Part shown: in pieces, positions 45,045 to 54,716 of the stretch
How the letters are laid out: each line of letters opens with the position of its first letter
Numbering within the stretch: the stretch's first letter is position 1
Source of the DNA: Pseudomonas sp. CFBP 13711
Lineage (GTDB): Bacteria; Pseudomonadota; Gammaproteobacteria; Pseudomonadales; Pseudomonadaceae
Length of the DNA stretch: 64,000 nt
NCBI RefSeq assembly: GCF_014842265.1
Contig: NZ_JACYVI010000016.1
Coordinates: forward strand, 95,904 to 159,903
Direction: 5' to 3'
Translations under genes and position numbers: made by a program
Notes under the pieces: generated by a model
Seen by the model: only the letters and a program-made list of their open reading frames with translations
Told to the model about the DNA's origin: nothing
Databases searched by the model: none

Positions 45045-46427
45045 TTACAACGGTCTCTTCTTGTATACCCGCCACCGCCAGAGGATCAGCAACGCCACCA
45101 GTGCCGTCAGAAGGCATCCGACTGCGTACAGCTCGTCGTAGCTGAGCAGTGGCTCCTCAACGCGAAGATACCCGGGTTGCGCCAGCAATTGACGCATCGC
45201 CTGATTGGCCAGATCCAGACTCACGCCTCGGGTCCTCTTGGCCGGATCCTCAAAGCGGCCATCATCGTAATCATTCAGCGCACCCCAGTAATAGTCGGCC
45301 AACGCGCTGTTGCCTTGAACCGCCCAGGCCTGCCTGGCAATGGACGCCTGCTGTAGCCGCGCAAAGGTCGCCGGGTCCATGCCTTCCTTGCGCAGCCGCT
45401 GGAGCATCGAGCGTACCGCCGCCGTGGCCGAATCGACGTCTTCGCGGTTGAGATCAGCGTTCAGGCTGAGAAAACCGGTGTCCCCAAATGCTTCGCGATC
45501 GGCCCATGGCCCGTAGGAATAACCCTTGTCCAGACGCAGTTCGCTGTACAGCGCCCAGTCCAGATACGCTTTCACCAGATCCCAGGTTTCATCGTGCTGC
45601 TCGCCCATGTCTGGCTCGGGGAACAGCAGATGCAGCTTCGCGCCATCGCCCAACGCGCCCCGCACTAGCGTGCGCTCAGGATCGGCCTTTTCAGTGATCG
45701 AGCGCAGCGGCGGATGTTCCGTCGGATCCACCGCATTGAGCTGACCGAAGGTGCGCTCAAGGTAGGCAGGCAGCAGTTTGTCGAGGTCGCCCACGATAAT
45801 CAGCGTCATGTTGTTGGAGGCGTACCAGTTGTCGTGGATATTCTCGATCTGCTCCAGCGTCAGGTGATCGACCTCAGGCCGCTCCGGGCACTTGAGGCCA
45901 AGCTCCACGGCAAGCTGGCTGCTGGCGCCGTGGCCCAGATCGCGTTTGTCCAGCCAGCGTTGCAAGTGCGAATAATGGCCCCCGTCTTCACGAGCGACGA
46001 TGCGCTTGGCGGTGTCCAGATTGGCTTGATTGATTTGCGTGTGGGTCAGCAGATTGAGCAGCAGGTCAAGCACCTTGCGCTGATTCTGCGCCGGCGCCTC
46101 GATGACAAAGGTGGTGTCGGTGTTGCTGGTGAACGCGTTCCACTCACCGCCCAACGCCTGCATCTGCTGCTCTAGGCCGCCCTCACCGCTGTTGTCGATC
46201 CCGCTGAACAGCAGATGCTCAAGCAGGTGCGGCAGTTCTTTGTCTTCGCATTTGAAGTCATCGAAGCCAATACCCACGACCAGGCGGATAGCGACATGAC
46301 CTTTGTCCGCAGGCTTGAGCAGCAACTGCAAACCGTTGGGCAGCACGTAGCCCTCGACCTGAAACCGGTCGAGGGCCATGGAAGAAAGGGATGTCAGAAC
46401 CAGACAAACGAACAGCAGGCAACGCAT
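45045..46427 (-). CDS. M16-family zinc metallopeptidase, membrane-anchored
   Basis: About 460 residues. A signal peptide (MRCLLFVCLVLTSLSSMA) is followed by the inverted zinc motif H67-LLE-H71 and E147 in RIVAREDGG. Two M16-type lobes follow. A C-terminal helix (LLTALVALLILW) and basic tail anchor it in the inner membrane, facing the periplasm, unlike the soluble pitrilysins. The substrate is unknown. The ATG at 46427 gives the signal peptide and follows AAGGAAG. Confidence 0.88.
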   Translation of the reverse strand: MRCLLFVCLVLTSLSSMALDRFQVEGYVLPNGLQLLLKPADKGHVAIRLVVGIGFDDFKCEDKELPHLLEHLLFSGIDNSGEGGLEQQMQALGGEWNAFTSNTDTTFVIEAPAQNQRKVLDLLLNLLTHTQINQANLDTAKRIVAREDGGHYSHLQRWLDKRDLGHGASSQLAVELGLKCPERPEVDHLTLEQIENIHDNWYASNNMTLIIVGDLDKLLPAYLERTFGQLNAVDPTEHPPLRSITEKADPERTLVRGALGDGAKLHLLFPEPDMGEQHDETWDLVKAYLDWALYSELRLDKGYSYGPWADREAFGDTGFLSLNADLNREDVDSATAAVRSMLQRLRKEGMDPATFARLQQASIARQAWAVQGNSALADYYWGALNDYDDGRFEDPAKRTRGVSLDLANQAMRQLLAQPGYLRVEEPLLSYDELYAVGCLLTALVALLILWRWRVYKKRPL

Positions 46428-46494
46428 AAAAACGGGCTTCCTTGCGGGCCGGTATGTGTAACAGACTTCGCAGAGGCCCCTGCGTTCACCACGA

Positions 46495-48138
46495 TTAATC
46501 CGCGTTGCCCTCGCTGGACAAGGCGCCTGTGTCGGTGGTTTCAAGGACCGCGTAGGCGCTGCTGCAGAACAGCGAGTTCAGGCGTTTCATGTCGGAAATC
46601 AGCTCGAGGTGCAGAGAACTGGTCTCGATACTCTGCACGATCTTGCGTTGCAGTCTGCTGACATGGGCGTGGGCCAGCCGCCGCTCCTGTGCCCGAAAAC
46701 GACGTTTCTCGCGCAACAGCTGGCGCGCGCTTTCCGGGTCACCGCTGAGGAAGACCGACAGGCCAAGACGCAGGTTCGCCATCAGTTGCTCGTGCAGCCC
46801 TGAGAGTTCTTCCAGGCCGACGTCGGAAAACGACCGTCGCTGCGACGTTTTCTGCTGCTGGACCTTGCGCAGCATGCGCTCGATCAGCCCGCTGGCCAGC
46901 TCCAGATTGATCGCCAGCTCGATGATCTCGGCCCAACGGCGATTGTCCTGATCGCTGAGGTCGTCGCGGGGCATTTGCGCCAGGTACAACTTGATGGCGT
47001 TATAAAGCACCTCGACATCGTCGTTGAGCCGACGTACTTCCTGAGTGACCGCCGTCTGGTTGCCACGCAGCACTTCTTGCATGGCATTGAGCATGCTGTC
47101 GATCAGATCACCCATGCGCAAGGTTTCGCGCACCGCGTTTGCCAGCGCCAGGCTTGGCGTGGCGAGTGCGGTCAGGTCCAGATGGCGAGGCTTGGTCTGG
47201 CCGTTGATCTCGGCCTGCTGCGGCAGAATCGAAGCGCACAGGCGCCCCATCGGCCCCACCGTCGGCAGCATGATCAGGCAGCGCAGGGAGTTGTAGATGA
47301 CATGAAAGCTGATGACCAGGCTCGACGGACTGACATTCAGCGTGTCCATCCACGCCACCAGCGGGGTCAGCACCGGGGTGATCAGCAGCAGGCCGATCAG
47401 CTTGTACAGCAGGCTGCCCAGCGCCACTTGCCGACCGGCGACGTTTTGCATGCTGGTGCTAAGGAACGCCAGCAGACCACTGCCGATGTTGGCGCCGATC
47501 ACCAGCCCAATCGCCACCGGCAGGCTGATGATTTCCGCGCCTGCGAGGGTCGCCGTCAGCAGCACGGCCGCAAGGCTTGAGTAGGAAATCAGCGCGAACA
47601 TGGCGCCGACCAATGCGTCGAGCAAGAGATCACCCGTCAGTGACGCAAACAACACCTTCACACCAGCAGCCTGGGTAATCGGCGCGGCGGCAGTGACGAT
47701 CAGTTGCAAAGCGAGAATGATCAGGCCCAGGCCAATGCCGACACGACCCAATTGGCCCACACGGGTTTGTTTGCGCGACAGAAAGAAGATCACGCCCAGA
47801 AAGATCAGCAGCGGCGACAGCCACGACAGGTCGAACGTCAGTATTCGCGACATCACCGCTGTACCGACGTCGGCACCGAGCATGATGGCCAGCGCGGGCG
47901 TCAGGCCCATCAAGCCCTGGCCAACGAACGACGTCACCAGCATTGCCGTGGCGTTACTGCTCTGCACCAGCGCGGTGACGAGTATCCCCGCGACAAATGC
48001 CAGCGGGCGTTTGGACATGTTCTGGCCAATGACTCGGCGCAGCTGCGAGCCGTAGACACGCAGAATGCCGGTCCGAACGATGTGTGTGCCCCAGATCAAC
48101 AGCGCGACGGCGGAAAGCAAATCGAGCAGGGTCAGCAT
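46495..48138 (-). CDS. Na/Pi symporter family protein with PhoU-like tail
   Basis: About 547 residues. The N-terminal ~310 residues carry the two Na/Pi repeats (LVQSSNATAMLVTSFVGQG; GANIGSGLLAFLSTS) with QSS signatures. The C-terminal ~220 residues are helical and PhoU-like. The protein may move phosphate across the inner membrane, as E. coli YjbB does in export. The ATG at 48138 (MLTLLDLLSAVALL) is preferred. Confidence 0.9.
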   Translation of the reverse strand: MLTLLDLLSAVALLIWGTHIVRTGILRVYGSQLRRVIGQNMSKRPLAFVAGILVTALVQSSNATAMLVTSFVGQGLMGLTPALAIMLGADVGTAVMSRILTFDLSWLSPLLIFLGVIFFLSRKQTRVGQLGRVGIGLGLIILALQLIVTAAAPITQAAGVKVLFASLTGDLLLDALVGAMFALISYSSLAAVLLTATLAGAEIISLPVAIGLVIGANIGSGLLAFLSTSMQNVAGRQVALGSLLYKLIGLLLITPVLTPLVAWMDTLNVSPSSLVISFHVIYNSLRCLIMLPTVGPMGRLCASILPQQAEINGQTKPRHLDLTALATPSLALANAVRETLRMGDLIDSMLNAMQEVLRGNQTAVTQEVRRLNDDVEVLYNAIKLYLAQMPRDDLSDQDNRRWAEIIELAINLELASGLIERMLRKVQQQKTSQRRSFSDVGLEELSGLHEQLMANLRLGLSVFLSGDPESARQLLREKRRFRAQERRLAHAHVSRLQRKIVQSIETSSLHLELISDMKRLNSLFCSSAYAVLETTDTGALSSEGNAD

Positions 48139-48346
48139 ACGGAGAGCCCCCTGTTGGTTGCCCATTGGGCAAAGTTAAAAGGTCCAGCGTGTAGCGAGCG
48201 TAAGCGCTTGAGGTGCATCGAACAGCGCGCTCAACTAAAGCTTTAGTCGGCCTGTGGCCTTAATGCCAGCATGGCACAGCGGATTATTTCTTGAAACAAA
48301 TCTGTCATAAATCAGGTGTTTGAACGCCACACCTTTGCGCTCTGCC

Positions 48347-48376
48347 AATAAAAAACGGGGCATTCACAGCCCCGTT
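48347..48376 (-). terminator. Terminator of terC
   Basis: AACGGGGC pairs with GCCCCGTT around an 7-8 base loop; read on the minus strand it ends in a T-run. It lies 25-50 bases after the terC stop. Confidence 0.85.
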
Positions 48377-48400
48377 GTTTTCACGTCTGTGCGGCGGACG

Positions 48401-49168
48401 TTATTGACCCGGCACGTCCTTGTGAAGTTTCACAGGGTCCTGCATCGCACGTTTTTTAGCCATCGACGTGCGCATCTTGATGTTGATCGCTTCGACTGCC
48501 AGCGAGAACGCCATGGCGAAGTAGACGTAGCCCTTCGGCACATGCACATCGAATGACTCGGCAATCAGGACCGTACCGACGACGATCAGGAACGACAGCG
48601 CCAGCATTTTCAGCGACGGGTGCTTCTCGATGAAGTCGCTGATGACGCCCGCGCATAGCATCATGATCAGCACCGCCACGATGATCGCCGCCACCATCAC
48701 CGGTACGTGGGACACCATGCCGACAGCAGTGATGACCGAGTCCAGCGAGAATACGATGTCGATGATTGCAATCTGAATGATGGTGTACAGAAACATGCCG
48801 CCCTTGCCTTTCGGCTCGTCCAGCGTCTCTTCTTCGCCTTCCATGCCGTGGTAGATCTCTTGCGAGCTCTTCCACAACAGAAACAGGCCACCGAAAAACA
48901 GAATCAGGTCGCGTCCGGAAATGCCCTGGCCCCAGACCACGAACAGGTCGTCGGTGAGGCGCATGACCCAGGTGATCGACAGCAGCAGCAGAATCCGCGT
49001 CACCATCGCCAGCGCCAGGCCGAAGATACGGGTGCGCGGCTGCATTGCCTTGGGCATGCGGCTGACCAGGATCGAGATCATGATGATGTTGTCGATGCCC
49101 AGCACGATTTCCAGGGCGGTCAGCGTGAAGAAAGCAACCCAGATCTCAGGGTTGGTCAGCCATTCCAT
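48401..49168 (-). CDS. TerC-family membrane protein
   Basis: A 255-residue polytopic protein. The family hallmark LEIVLGIDNIIMISILVSRMP is at residues 20-40, with its second conserved acidic helix in DIVFSLDSVITAVG. TerC proteins transport manganese or calcium and some act in tellurite resistance; the substrate here is not readable. About seven helices; single gene with its own terminator. Confidence 0.93.
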   Translation of the reverse strand: MEWLTNPEIWVAFFTLTALEIVLGIDNIIMISILVSRMPKAMQPRTRIFGLALAMVTRILLLLSITWVMRLTDDLFVVWGQGISGRDLILFFGGLFLLWKSSQEIYHGMEGEEETLDEPKGKGGMFLYTIIQIAIIDIVFSLDSVITAVGMVSHVPVMVAAIIVAVLIMMLCAGVISDFIEKHPSLKMLALSFLIVVGTVLIAESFDVHVPKGYVYFAMAFSLAVEAINIKMRTSMAKKRAMQDPVKLHKDVPGQ

Positions 49169-49235
49169 TACGTATTCCTTTGAGCGTTCGTTTTCCCTCC
49201 GGCACGGTTGCGCCAGAGGGAGCGTTGAGTTGCGT

Positions 49236-50543
49236 TTATAGGCTGCTGAAGAACGGGAAGATTCCCATCAGCAGCGCGGCGATCAGAATGCACACGCACA
49301 CCAGCACGGCCCATTTGAGGGTAAAGCGCTGGTGATCCCCGAATTCGATGCCCGCCAGTGCTACCAGCAGATACGTCGACGGCACCAACGGACTCAACAG
49401 GTGGACGGGCTGGCCGACGATCGAGGCACGTGCCATTTCCACCGGGCTGATGCCGTAATGCGAAGCGGCTTCGGCCAGTACCGGCAGCACGCCATAGTAG
49501 AACGCGTCGTTGGACATGAAGAAGGTGAACGGCATGCTGACCACCGCTGTGATCACGGCCAGATAAGGGCCCATCGCTTCAGGGATCACGGCCAGCAGGC
49601 TCTTCGACATCGCGTCGACCATTCCGGTGCCGGACAGGATACCGGTAAAGATCCCCGCAGCAAAAATCAGTCCGACCACTGCCAGCACGCTGCCGGCGTG
49701 GGCAGCGACGCGGTCTTTCTGTGCTTGCAGGCACGGGTAGTTGACGATCATGGCGATACTGAACGCAATCATGAACAGCACCGGCAGCGGCAACAGGCCC
49801 ATGATCAGTGCCACCATCAGCGCCAGCGTCAGTGCGGCGTTGAACCAAATCAGCTTGGGACGGCGGGCTTCAGGAAACTGGGAAACGCTGATGTCGCTGT
49901 GATCGCCTTCGTCACCGGGCAAGTGCAGTTCGCCCAGGCGCGCACGTTCACGTTTGCCGTAGAAGTAGGCAATCACCAGAATCGCCACAACGCCCGCCAG
50001 CATCGCCGGAATCATAGGCACAAAGATGTCGGATGGATCGACATGCAGGGCACTCGCCGCACGCGCGGTCGGGCCGCCCCATGGGGTCATGTTCATCACG
50101 CCGCCGGCCAGAATGATCAGGCCCGCCATGATGCGCGGGCTCATGCCCAGACGGCTGTACAGCGGCAGCATGGCGGCCACGCAGATCATGTACGTCGTGG
50201 CGCCATCACCGTCCAGCGAGACAACCAGCGCCAGCACCGCTGTACCGACCGACACTTTGACGGGGTCGCCTTTCACCAGCTTGAGGATCTTGCGCACGGC
50301 CGGGTCGAACAGCCCGGAGTCGATCATCAGCGCGAAATAAAGGATGGCGAACATCAGCATCACGCCCGTTGGCGCAAGTTTGGTGATGCCGGCCAGCATC
50401 ATCGGGCCGATTTCGGAGGCAAAACCACCGAACAGAGCGAAAACAATAGGAACGATGATCAAGGCAATCAGCGCTGACAGGCGCTTGCTCATGATCAGGT
50501 ACATGAAGGCGACGACCATGGCGAAGCCGAGGAAGGTCAACAT
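49236..50543 (-). CDS. CitMHS-family citrate transporter
   Basis: A 435-residue polytopic membrane protein with about 11-12 hydrophobic segments. Family signatures are DGDGATTYMICVAAMLPLY and GVMNMTPWGGPTARAASAL. CitMHS proteins import citrate as a metal complex with protons. By recall it is the PA5476 (CitA) equivalent. The intervening 67 bases to terC show no terminator, but a ribosome site is present for each. Confidence 0.92.
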   Translation of the reverse strand: MLTFLGFAMVVAFMYLIMSKRLSALIALIIVPIVFALFGGFASEIGPMMLAGITKLAPTGVMLMFAILYFALMIDSGLFDPAVRKILKLVKGDPVKVSVGTAVLALVVSLDGDGATTYMICVAAMLPLYSRLGMSPRIMAGLIILAGGVMNMTPWGGPTARAASALHVDPSDIFVPMIPAMLAGVVAILVIAYFYGKRERARLGELHLPGDEGDHSDISVSQFPEARRPKLIWFNAALTLALMVALIMGLLPLPVLFMIAFSIAMIVNYPCLQAQKDRVAAHAGSVLAVVGLIFAAGIFTGILSGTGMVDAMSKSLLAVIPEAMGPYLAVITAVVSMPFTFFMSNDAFYYGVLPVLAEAASHYGISPVEMARASIVGQPVHLLSPLVPSTYLLVALAGIEFGDHQRFTLKWAVLVCVCILIAALLMGIFPFFSSL

Positions 50544-50865
50544 AGCAATACTCCAGCGTTACGCGGCGGGGAACGGACGAGACGAATCGATCAGCTCAAA
50601 ACGAGCGGCGCGTGGAGTCGGGGATTACGGAGGGGGTACTGCAGGGCACATGCAAGCATCGGGAATCACCTAATTGTTGTTGTAGATGGGCCGGAGAACG
50701 TCAAGCGCGTTCGTCCTGGCCGACCGGTCTGTCGCCGGCGGTGAGGGGATGCTAAACGGGGAAGCTTTCAGCCAGCTTTCGTTGCACTTCTGAAGTTGAC
50801 GAGCGGGAGTTTGAGTTATCGACCCCAGGATGCGGTCAGACCCCTACATAACCTGGAGATTGCTC
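50544..50865. other. 322-base gap between CitMHS and GFA genes
   Basis: No credible gene or hairpin is visible. It should hold the divergent promoters of the CitMHS gene (left) and the GFA gene (right). Confidence 0.4.
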
Positions 50866-51267
50866 ATGAGTGAATTGCATACCGGCGGATGCCATTGCGG
50901 CAATCTGCGTTACCAGATCGATGGGCCCGTGGATGACGTTGCCCACTGCCACTGTACGATTTGTCGGCGCACGTCAGGGGGGATCGTCATGACGTGGACC
51001 AGCGTGCCGGTCGAGGCTTTCAAATGGTTGGCGGGAAGTCCGACCCCCTATGATTCAGGGCCGACGTGCGTCAGGTATTTTTGCAATAACTGTGGGGCGC
51101 AGGTCGCGCTGTTCAGCCGCAACAGCCCGGAGACTATGGACGTGACTATCGCCACCCTTGATCGCCCGGAGCTCACGCCTGCCGATCGGCATATCTGGAC
51201 CGACAGCCGCCTGCCCTGGCTGCACCTGGACGAGCATCTGCCGGGTGAGCCTGGGGAAACTGACTGA
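50866..51267 (+). CDS. GFA-family (CENP-V/GFA) protein
   Basis: A 133-residue protein with zinc-binding cysteines in the GFA pattern: GGCHCGNLRY, AHCHCTICRR, and FCNNCGAQV. The family is named for glutathione-dependent formaldehyde-activating enzyme, although many members have no shown activity. The ATG at 50866 follows CTGGAG. Single gene. Confidence 0.9.
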   Translation: MSELHTGGCHCGNLRYQIDGPVDDVAHCHCTICRRTSGGIVMTWTSVPVEAFKWLAGSPTPYDSGPTCVRYFCNNCGAQVALFSRNSPETMDVTIATLDRPELTPADRHIWTDSRLPWLHLDEHLPGEPGETD

Positions 51268-51297
51268 ATCATCGCGGGGCGTGCAGTTGCGCAACGA

Positions 51298-53259
51298 TCA
51301 AGGCAGCTCCAGGCCGCCGGCTGCTTTGTGCAATGCCCGCAGGTGATCACCGACCTGCTTGAGATTGTCTTCGGTCGCAGCAATCTCGGCGGCGCGGTCG
51401 GGATCAAGCAGCGCCCTCACCTCTTTATCCAGATCACCGCTGAGCCGCTGCAGTTGTTTCTGGCGCTGGCTACTTTCGTCTTCCAGACGCTGCCACTCGC
51501 CCTCCTGCGGCAGACCGTAGCCGCCGCTGCCGAGCAATTCCGCCGGGCGACTCAGGAATCCGCTGTTGGCCAGAATGTCCTGCAATGTGCCGGTCGCCTT
51601 GGAGACGCCGTTATCCTTTTGCTCCACAGCACTGAGGTAGCGCTGCTTGACCTCATCCTGCGCGAGCAATAACTGACGACGCAGCCCGGCCTGTTCCAGC
51701 AGCAGCATTGCCGCGCTGGTACGCAGGTCAGCCTGAGCGAAATACGGACGCCGTTCCTGCGGCGTCAGTGCCAGCCAATCTTCAACGGTGGTCTGCTTGA
51801 CGTTGGTGGTCTTGCGCAGCACATCGAACATCGCCTGATAACGGTCGCGGTACGAGTCGAAGCGGTAGCCCATGCGCAGCGCCTTCTTGGGATCGTCCAG
51901 CACGCTGGTATCCGCCAGCCCCCTGCCCTTCAGCACTTCCAGCAGCCCGTTGGGCATGATGCTGTCCAGCCCGACAAGCCGCGGATCGTTCGTGCCGCTG
52001 CGCAGCAGCTTCAGGTTTTCCACCGCGCAGTTATTGGACAGGAACCAGTAATCCCCGTCATAGGCCCAGTGCATCTCGGCTGCGTGCTGAACCAGACCGT
52101 TGATCTCCTCACGGGAGAGTTTCAGCGGGACCGAGGCCAGGCCACGCAGTTCGGTCTTGGTGTACTCATCGATCACCTGACCCAGTGGCAGGACAAACAG
52201 GCGCGACGGATACTTGCCGGTCAAGCCGCTCCAGCTGGACAGCTGCAGATCATTGACGAACGCGCGATACGACAGCACCAAGTGCTGATCCAGGTCCAGC
52301 CGGCAGTCAGGGCCGCGTGGGCGACCGGGCTTGCAGATCACCAGCCGCAGCATGCTGTGACCCCAACGGCTCGCCAGATTCTGGTTGGCCTCAGCCAGCA
52401 GGTAATCGACCTCATACACCCGCTCGGGGTCGAGCTTGCCCAGTGGCTCTCGGGCAAAGTCGTTACCGGCGTTGAGATAAGGATAGGACGTCGGGCACTG
52501 ATCCTTCGTCGCTGGCGCCCAGTCGAACCGAGCCTTGTAATAGTCGTACAGCGCCGGACGGCGGCAGGCGTAGGCCGGATCGAGGAGGAAGTACTCCATG
52601 TTCACCGCAACGAATTCCAGCGGGCTGCTGATTTCGTAGATATCCGGGCTGCGCGCGACCTGGCCATTGCGCTCTTCCCTGTCACCGCGGCGGCCGACGT
52701 ACTGCGGCCATCCCGCCAGATCCAGAAGGCGCGGATCATCACTCAGCGTGAAACGTCGGTCGGTCTGCCCCCGGCAGCTGTCACGCAGGCCAACCTTCCC
52801 CACGCTCTTGCCCTGCCGGGCACACGCAACGATCAGCTTGCGGTCTTCAGGGGACCAGAGCTGCGCGTGATCATAAATATGGGTCAGCTCATGCAGGACC
52901 GTGGCGAGCATTTCCTCCCGCACGGTGCCGTGAGGACGGCTGGTTCGTGTCGTTGCGGCGCTGCCGTCGGTCAGGCCTGCGAGCAGGTGCTCATTCAGGT
53001 CCAGACGGTAGGGACCGTCTGCACGGCCGTAAGCATTGGACGGCATGTCGTCGGTCCAATGCACTTCCACCTTGCGATCAAGCTTGCTGACGAACAATGG
53101 CGGCAGGTGCGCCATGGCTTCGTCGAGCAATGTCTGGCTGGCCTTTTGTTGCGCAGGACTGAGCCCGTCGTTATGCAGCGACAGGCTGAGGTCGGCGAAG
53201 GCGCTCGTGCAAATCAGCGAGAGCGCCGACGTCAGCAGCCAGACAGCGAGGCGTTTCAC
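51298..53259 (-). CDS. Periplasmic protein with HELTH protease motif and DUF4105 domain
   Basis: A 653-residue protein with a signal peptide (MKRLAVWLLTSALSLICTSAFA). A gluzincin-like zinc motif H123-ELT-H127 is followed by a candidate third ligand in SSPLEFVAVNME (E215 or E222). A DUF4105 domain follows (about 270-430), with H300 (ASRWGHSML) and C410 (SNNCAVENL); this domain is thought to have a permuted papain-like fold. Residues ~560-650 are a charged coiled coil. Function is unknown. It overlaps a DUF2388 gene by 4 bases. Confidence 0.88.
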   Translation of the reverse strand: MKRLAVWLLTSALSLICTSAFADLSLSLHNDGLSPAQQKASQTLLDEAMAHLPPLFVSKLDRKVEVHWTDDMPSNAYGRADGPYRLDLNEHLLAGLTDGSAATTRTSRPHGTVREEMLATVLHELTHIYDHAQLWSPEDRKLIVACARQGKSVGKVGLRDSCRGQTDRRFTLSDDPRLLDLAGWPQYVGRRGDREERNGQVARSPDIYEISSPLEFVAVNMEYFLLDPAYACRRPALYDYYKARFDWAPATKDQCPTSYPYLNAGNDFAREPLGKLDPERVYEVDYLLAEANQNLASRWGHSMLRLVICKPGRPRGPDCRLDLDQHLVLSYRAFVNDLQLSSWSGLTGKYPSRLFVLPLGQVIDEYTKTELRGLASVPLKLSREEINGLVQHAAEMHWAYDGDYWFLSNNCAVENLKLLRSGTNDPRLVGLDSIMPNGLLEVLKGRGLADTSVLDDPKKALRMGYRFDSYRDRYQAMFDVLRKTTNVKQTTVEDWLALTPQERRPYFAQADLRTSAAMLLLEQAGLRRQLLLAQDEVKQRYLSAVEQKDNGVSKATGTLQDILANSGFLSRPAELLGSGGYGLPQEGEWQRLEDESSQRQKQLQRLSGDLDKEVRALLDPDRAAEIAATEDNLKQVGDHLRALHKAAGGLELP

Positions 53260-53576
53260 AGTGCGAGGATGGCCTCGGCGAGGTCCTGATCACTGGCATT
53301 ACGGGCTTCAGGCAGGCGGTCACGCAGTGTGATGAAGGCTGCGTCGAGCAGTGCGCCATGGATGTCACCGTTACTGGCGACATAGCTGGCGGCGTCGTCG
53401 CGCGCTTCGAGGACGAGTTTCCAGTTGCGCACGGATGAGGTGGTGTCGGAGGTGAAATCGATGCTGCGGCCGAGGGCGCGAACGACGATGTTACTGGTGG
53501 CCTTCAGGGTTTGTGCCTGTGCCATATCAGTCAGCAAGAGCAGGCCAAGGGCGGCAGCGATCAACGGGGTACGCAT
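53256..53576 (-). CDS. DUF2388 secreted protein, copy A
   Basis: A 106-residue protein with a signal peptide (MRTPLIAAALGLLLLTDMAQA). The DUF2388 core is EARDDAASYVASNGDIHGALLDAAF, ending ASDQDLAEAILAL. Function unknown. Its stop overlaps the start of the HELTH/DUF4105 gene (ATGA), so the two are made together. Copy B lies 38 bases upstream. Confidence 0.88.
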   Translation of the reverse strand: MRTPLIAAALGLLLLTDMAQAQTLKATSNIVVRALGRSIDFTSDTTSSVRNWKLVLEARDDAASYVASNGDIHGALLDAAFITLRDRLPEARNASDQDLAEAILAL

Positions 53577-53614
53577 GGAACGTCTCCAAAATACGGTAGT
53601 TACAAAAAAAGTGA

Positions 53615-53920
53615 CTATTGGACGAGGATTGCCTGCGCCAGTTCAAGGTCGCTTGCATGAAGTTTTGGGCGGGTTTGACGCAGGTACGCCAGCGCAGACT
53701 CCAGCCGTGCTCCTCGCAGTTGGCCGTCACTGGCGACAAACACTGCAGCATCATCCTGGGCGGCAATTATCAACTTGCTATCGAAAGGCCCTGTCGTCAC
53801 CTGGCTGGTGGCGTATCCGGTTTTGACCAGGCTTTGTATTGTCACGTCGAACGCCAGAACCTGAGTTGAAATACTCAAGGCTGCGGTGACGGCAAGCACG
53901 AGGCGAGACAACGAATGCAT
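53615..53920 (-). CDS. DUF2388 secreted protein, copy B
   Basis: A 101-residue paralogue of copy A: signal peptide (MHSLSRLVLAVTAALSISTQVLA), core AAQDDAAVFVASDGQLRGARLESAL, and C-terminus ASDLELAQAILVQ. The N-terminal part is the most diverged of the three. It is on the same strand as the other copies. Confidence 0.85.
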   Translation of the reverse strand: MHSLSRLVLAVTAALSISTQVLAFDVTIQSLVKTGYATSQVTTGPFDSKLIIAAQDDAAVFVASDGQLRGARLESALAYLRQTRPKLHASDLELAQAILVQ

Positions 53921-54036
53921 GGCTATTCAGGGCTGTTCAGGTTCTGCGAAAACGGGTCGCAAGGCTAGCGCAACATCCGGTTCAGAGCTAGTGCAAAGAC
54001 CCAGGCGTGTGCTGGAGAACCTGTCTGGAAGCTGAA

Positions 54037-54354
54037 TCAGATGGCAAGGATTGCTTGGGCGAGTTGCGCGTCCGACGCTTGCAGGCCCGGTGCAACCTCG
54101 CGAATGTGTTGCAAGGCGCCCTGTAGCTTCACGCCTCGGATCTCGCCTTCGCTGGCAACGAAGCTTGCGGCGTCGTCGCGGGCGGCCAGAACGATCTTGT
54201 CATCGTGGAAGGAGGACGAAATTTTAGACGTGGCGTTGGACGAAGCATCGAGCGCACGGACGATGGTGTCCGTTGTAACCACAAAGCTGGAAGCCTGGGC
54301 TCCGGTGGCAGCGACTATCAGGAAAGCGGCACTCAACAGGCGAACGCGAGACAT
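54037..54354 (-). CDS. DUF2388 secreted protein, copy C
   Basis: A 105-residue paralogue: signal peptide (MSRVRLLSAAFLIVAATGAQA), then VVTTDTIVRALDASS (like copy A), core AARDDAASFVASEGEIRGVKLQGAL, and C-terminus ASDAQLAQAILAI. It is the first gene of the cluster; 116 bases separate it from copy B. Confidence 0.87.
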   Translation of the reverse strand: MSRVRLLSAAFLIVAATGAQASSFVVTTDTIVRALDASSNATSKISSSFHDDKIVLAARDDAASFVASEGEIRGVKLQGALQHIREVAPGLQASDAQLAQAILAI

Positions 54355-54716
54355 ACAGGCACTCCAAAATAACGGGATTCGAAAACCACAGACGCATAAA
54401 TCGGTAAGCTCGGCGAGAGCTGTCTTGTGACTGCGTGGTCAAGGTGGCGCAAGATTAGCTTATAAGCGGGCTGCCGAACTATCCCGGCCTTGTGCCAGTC
54501 GCCGCTACGTAACTCTATATGTGCCGCAATTACCCGTGATCGTTGGACTGTAATGGGATTTGCTGAGTTGCGTAAAACTGTACTGGTCGGCCCTTAGCGT
54601 GGTTTGCCCGACCCTAGAACGACAAAACCCGCCAGCAGTGACCTGCTGACGGGTTTTGTTTGAACAATTCGGATTGCTGGTGAGAGGCGCTCGGCCTGGG
54701 ACCAGCAGACGCTAAC
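54355..54716. other. 362-base gap before the DUF1127 gene
   Basis: No gene is visible. It holds the DUF2388 copy C upstream region and the hairpin terminator of the DUF1127 gene at 54623-54658. Confidence 0.5.
54623..54658 (-). terminator. Strong bidirectional-type terminator
   Basis: CAAAACCCGCCAGCAG pairs with CTGCTGACGGGTTTTG around TGAC, with one mismatch. A-rich and T-rich flanks allow termination from either side; it lies about 60 bases after the DUF1127 stop. Confidence 0.85.

Noticed and set aside
48302..48308. CTGTCAT next to the Na/Pi symporter gene as a Pho box
   Set aside because: Only a half-site is seen, and it points away from the gene, so I do not call it.
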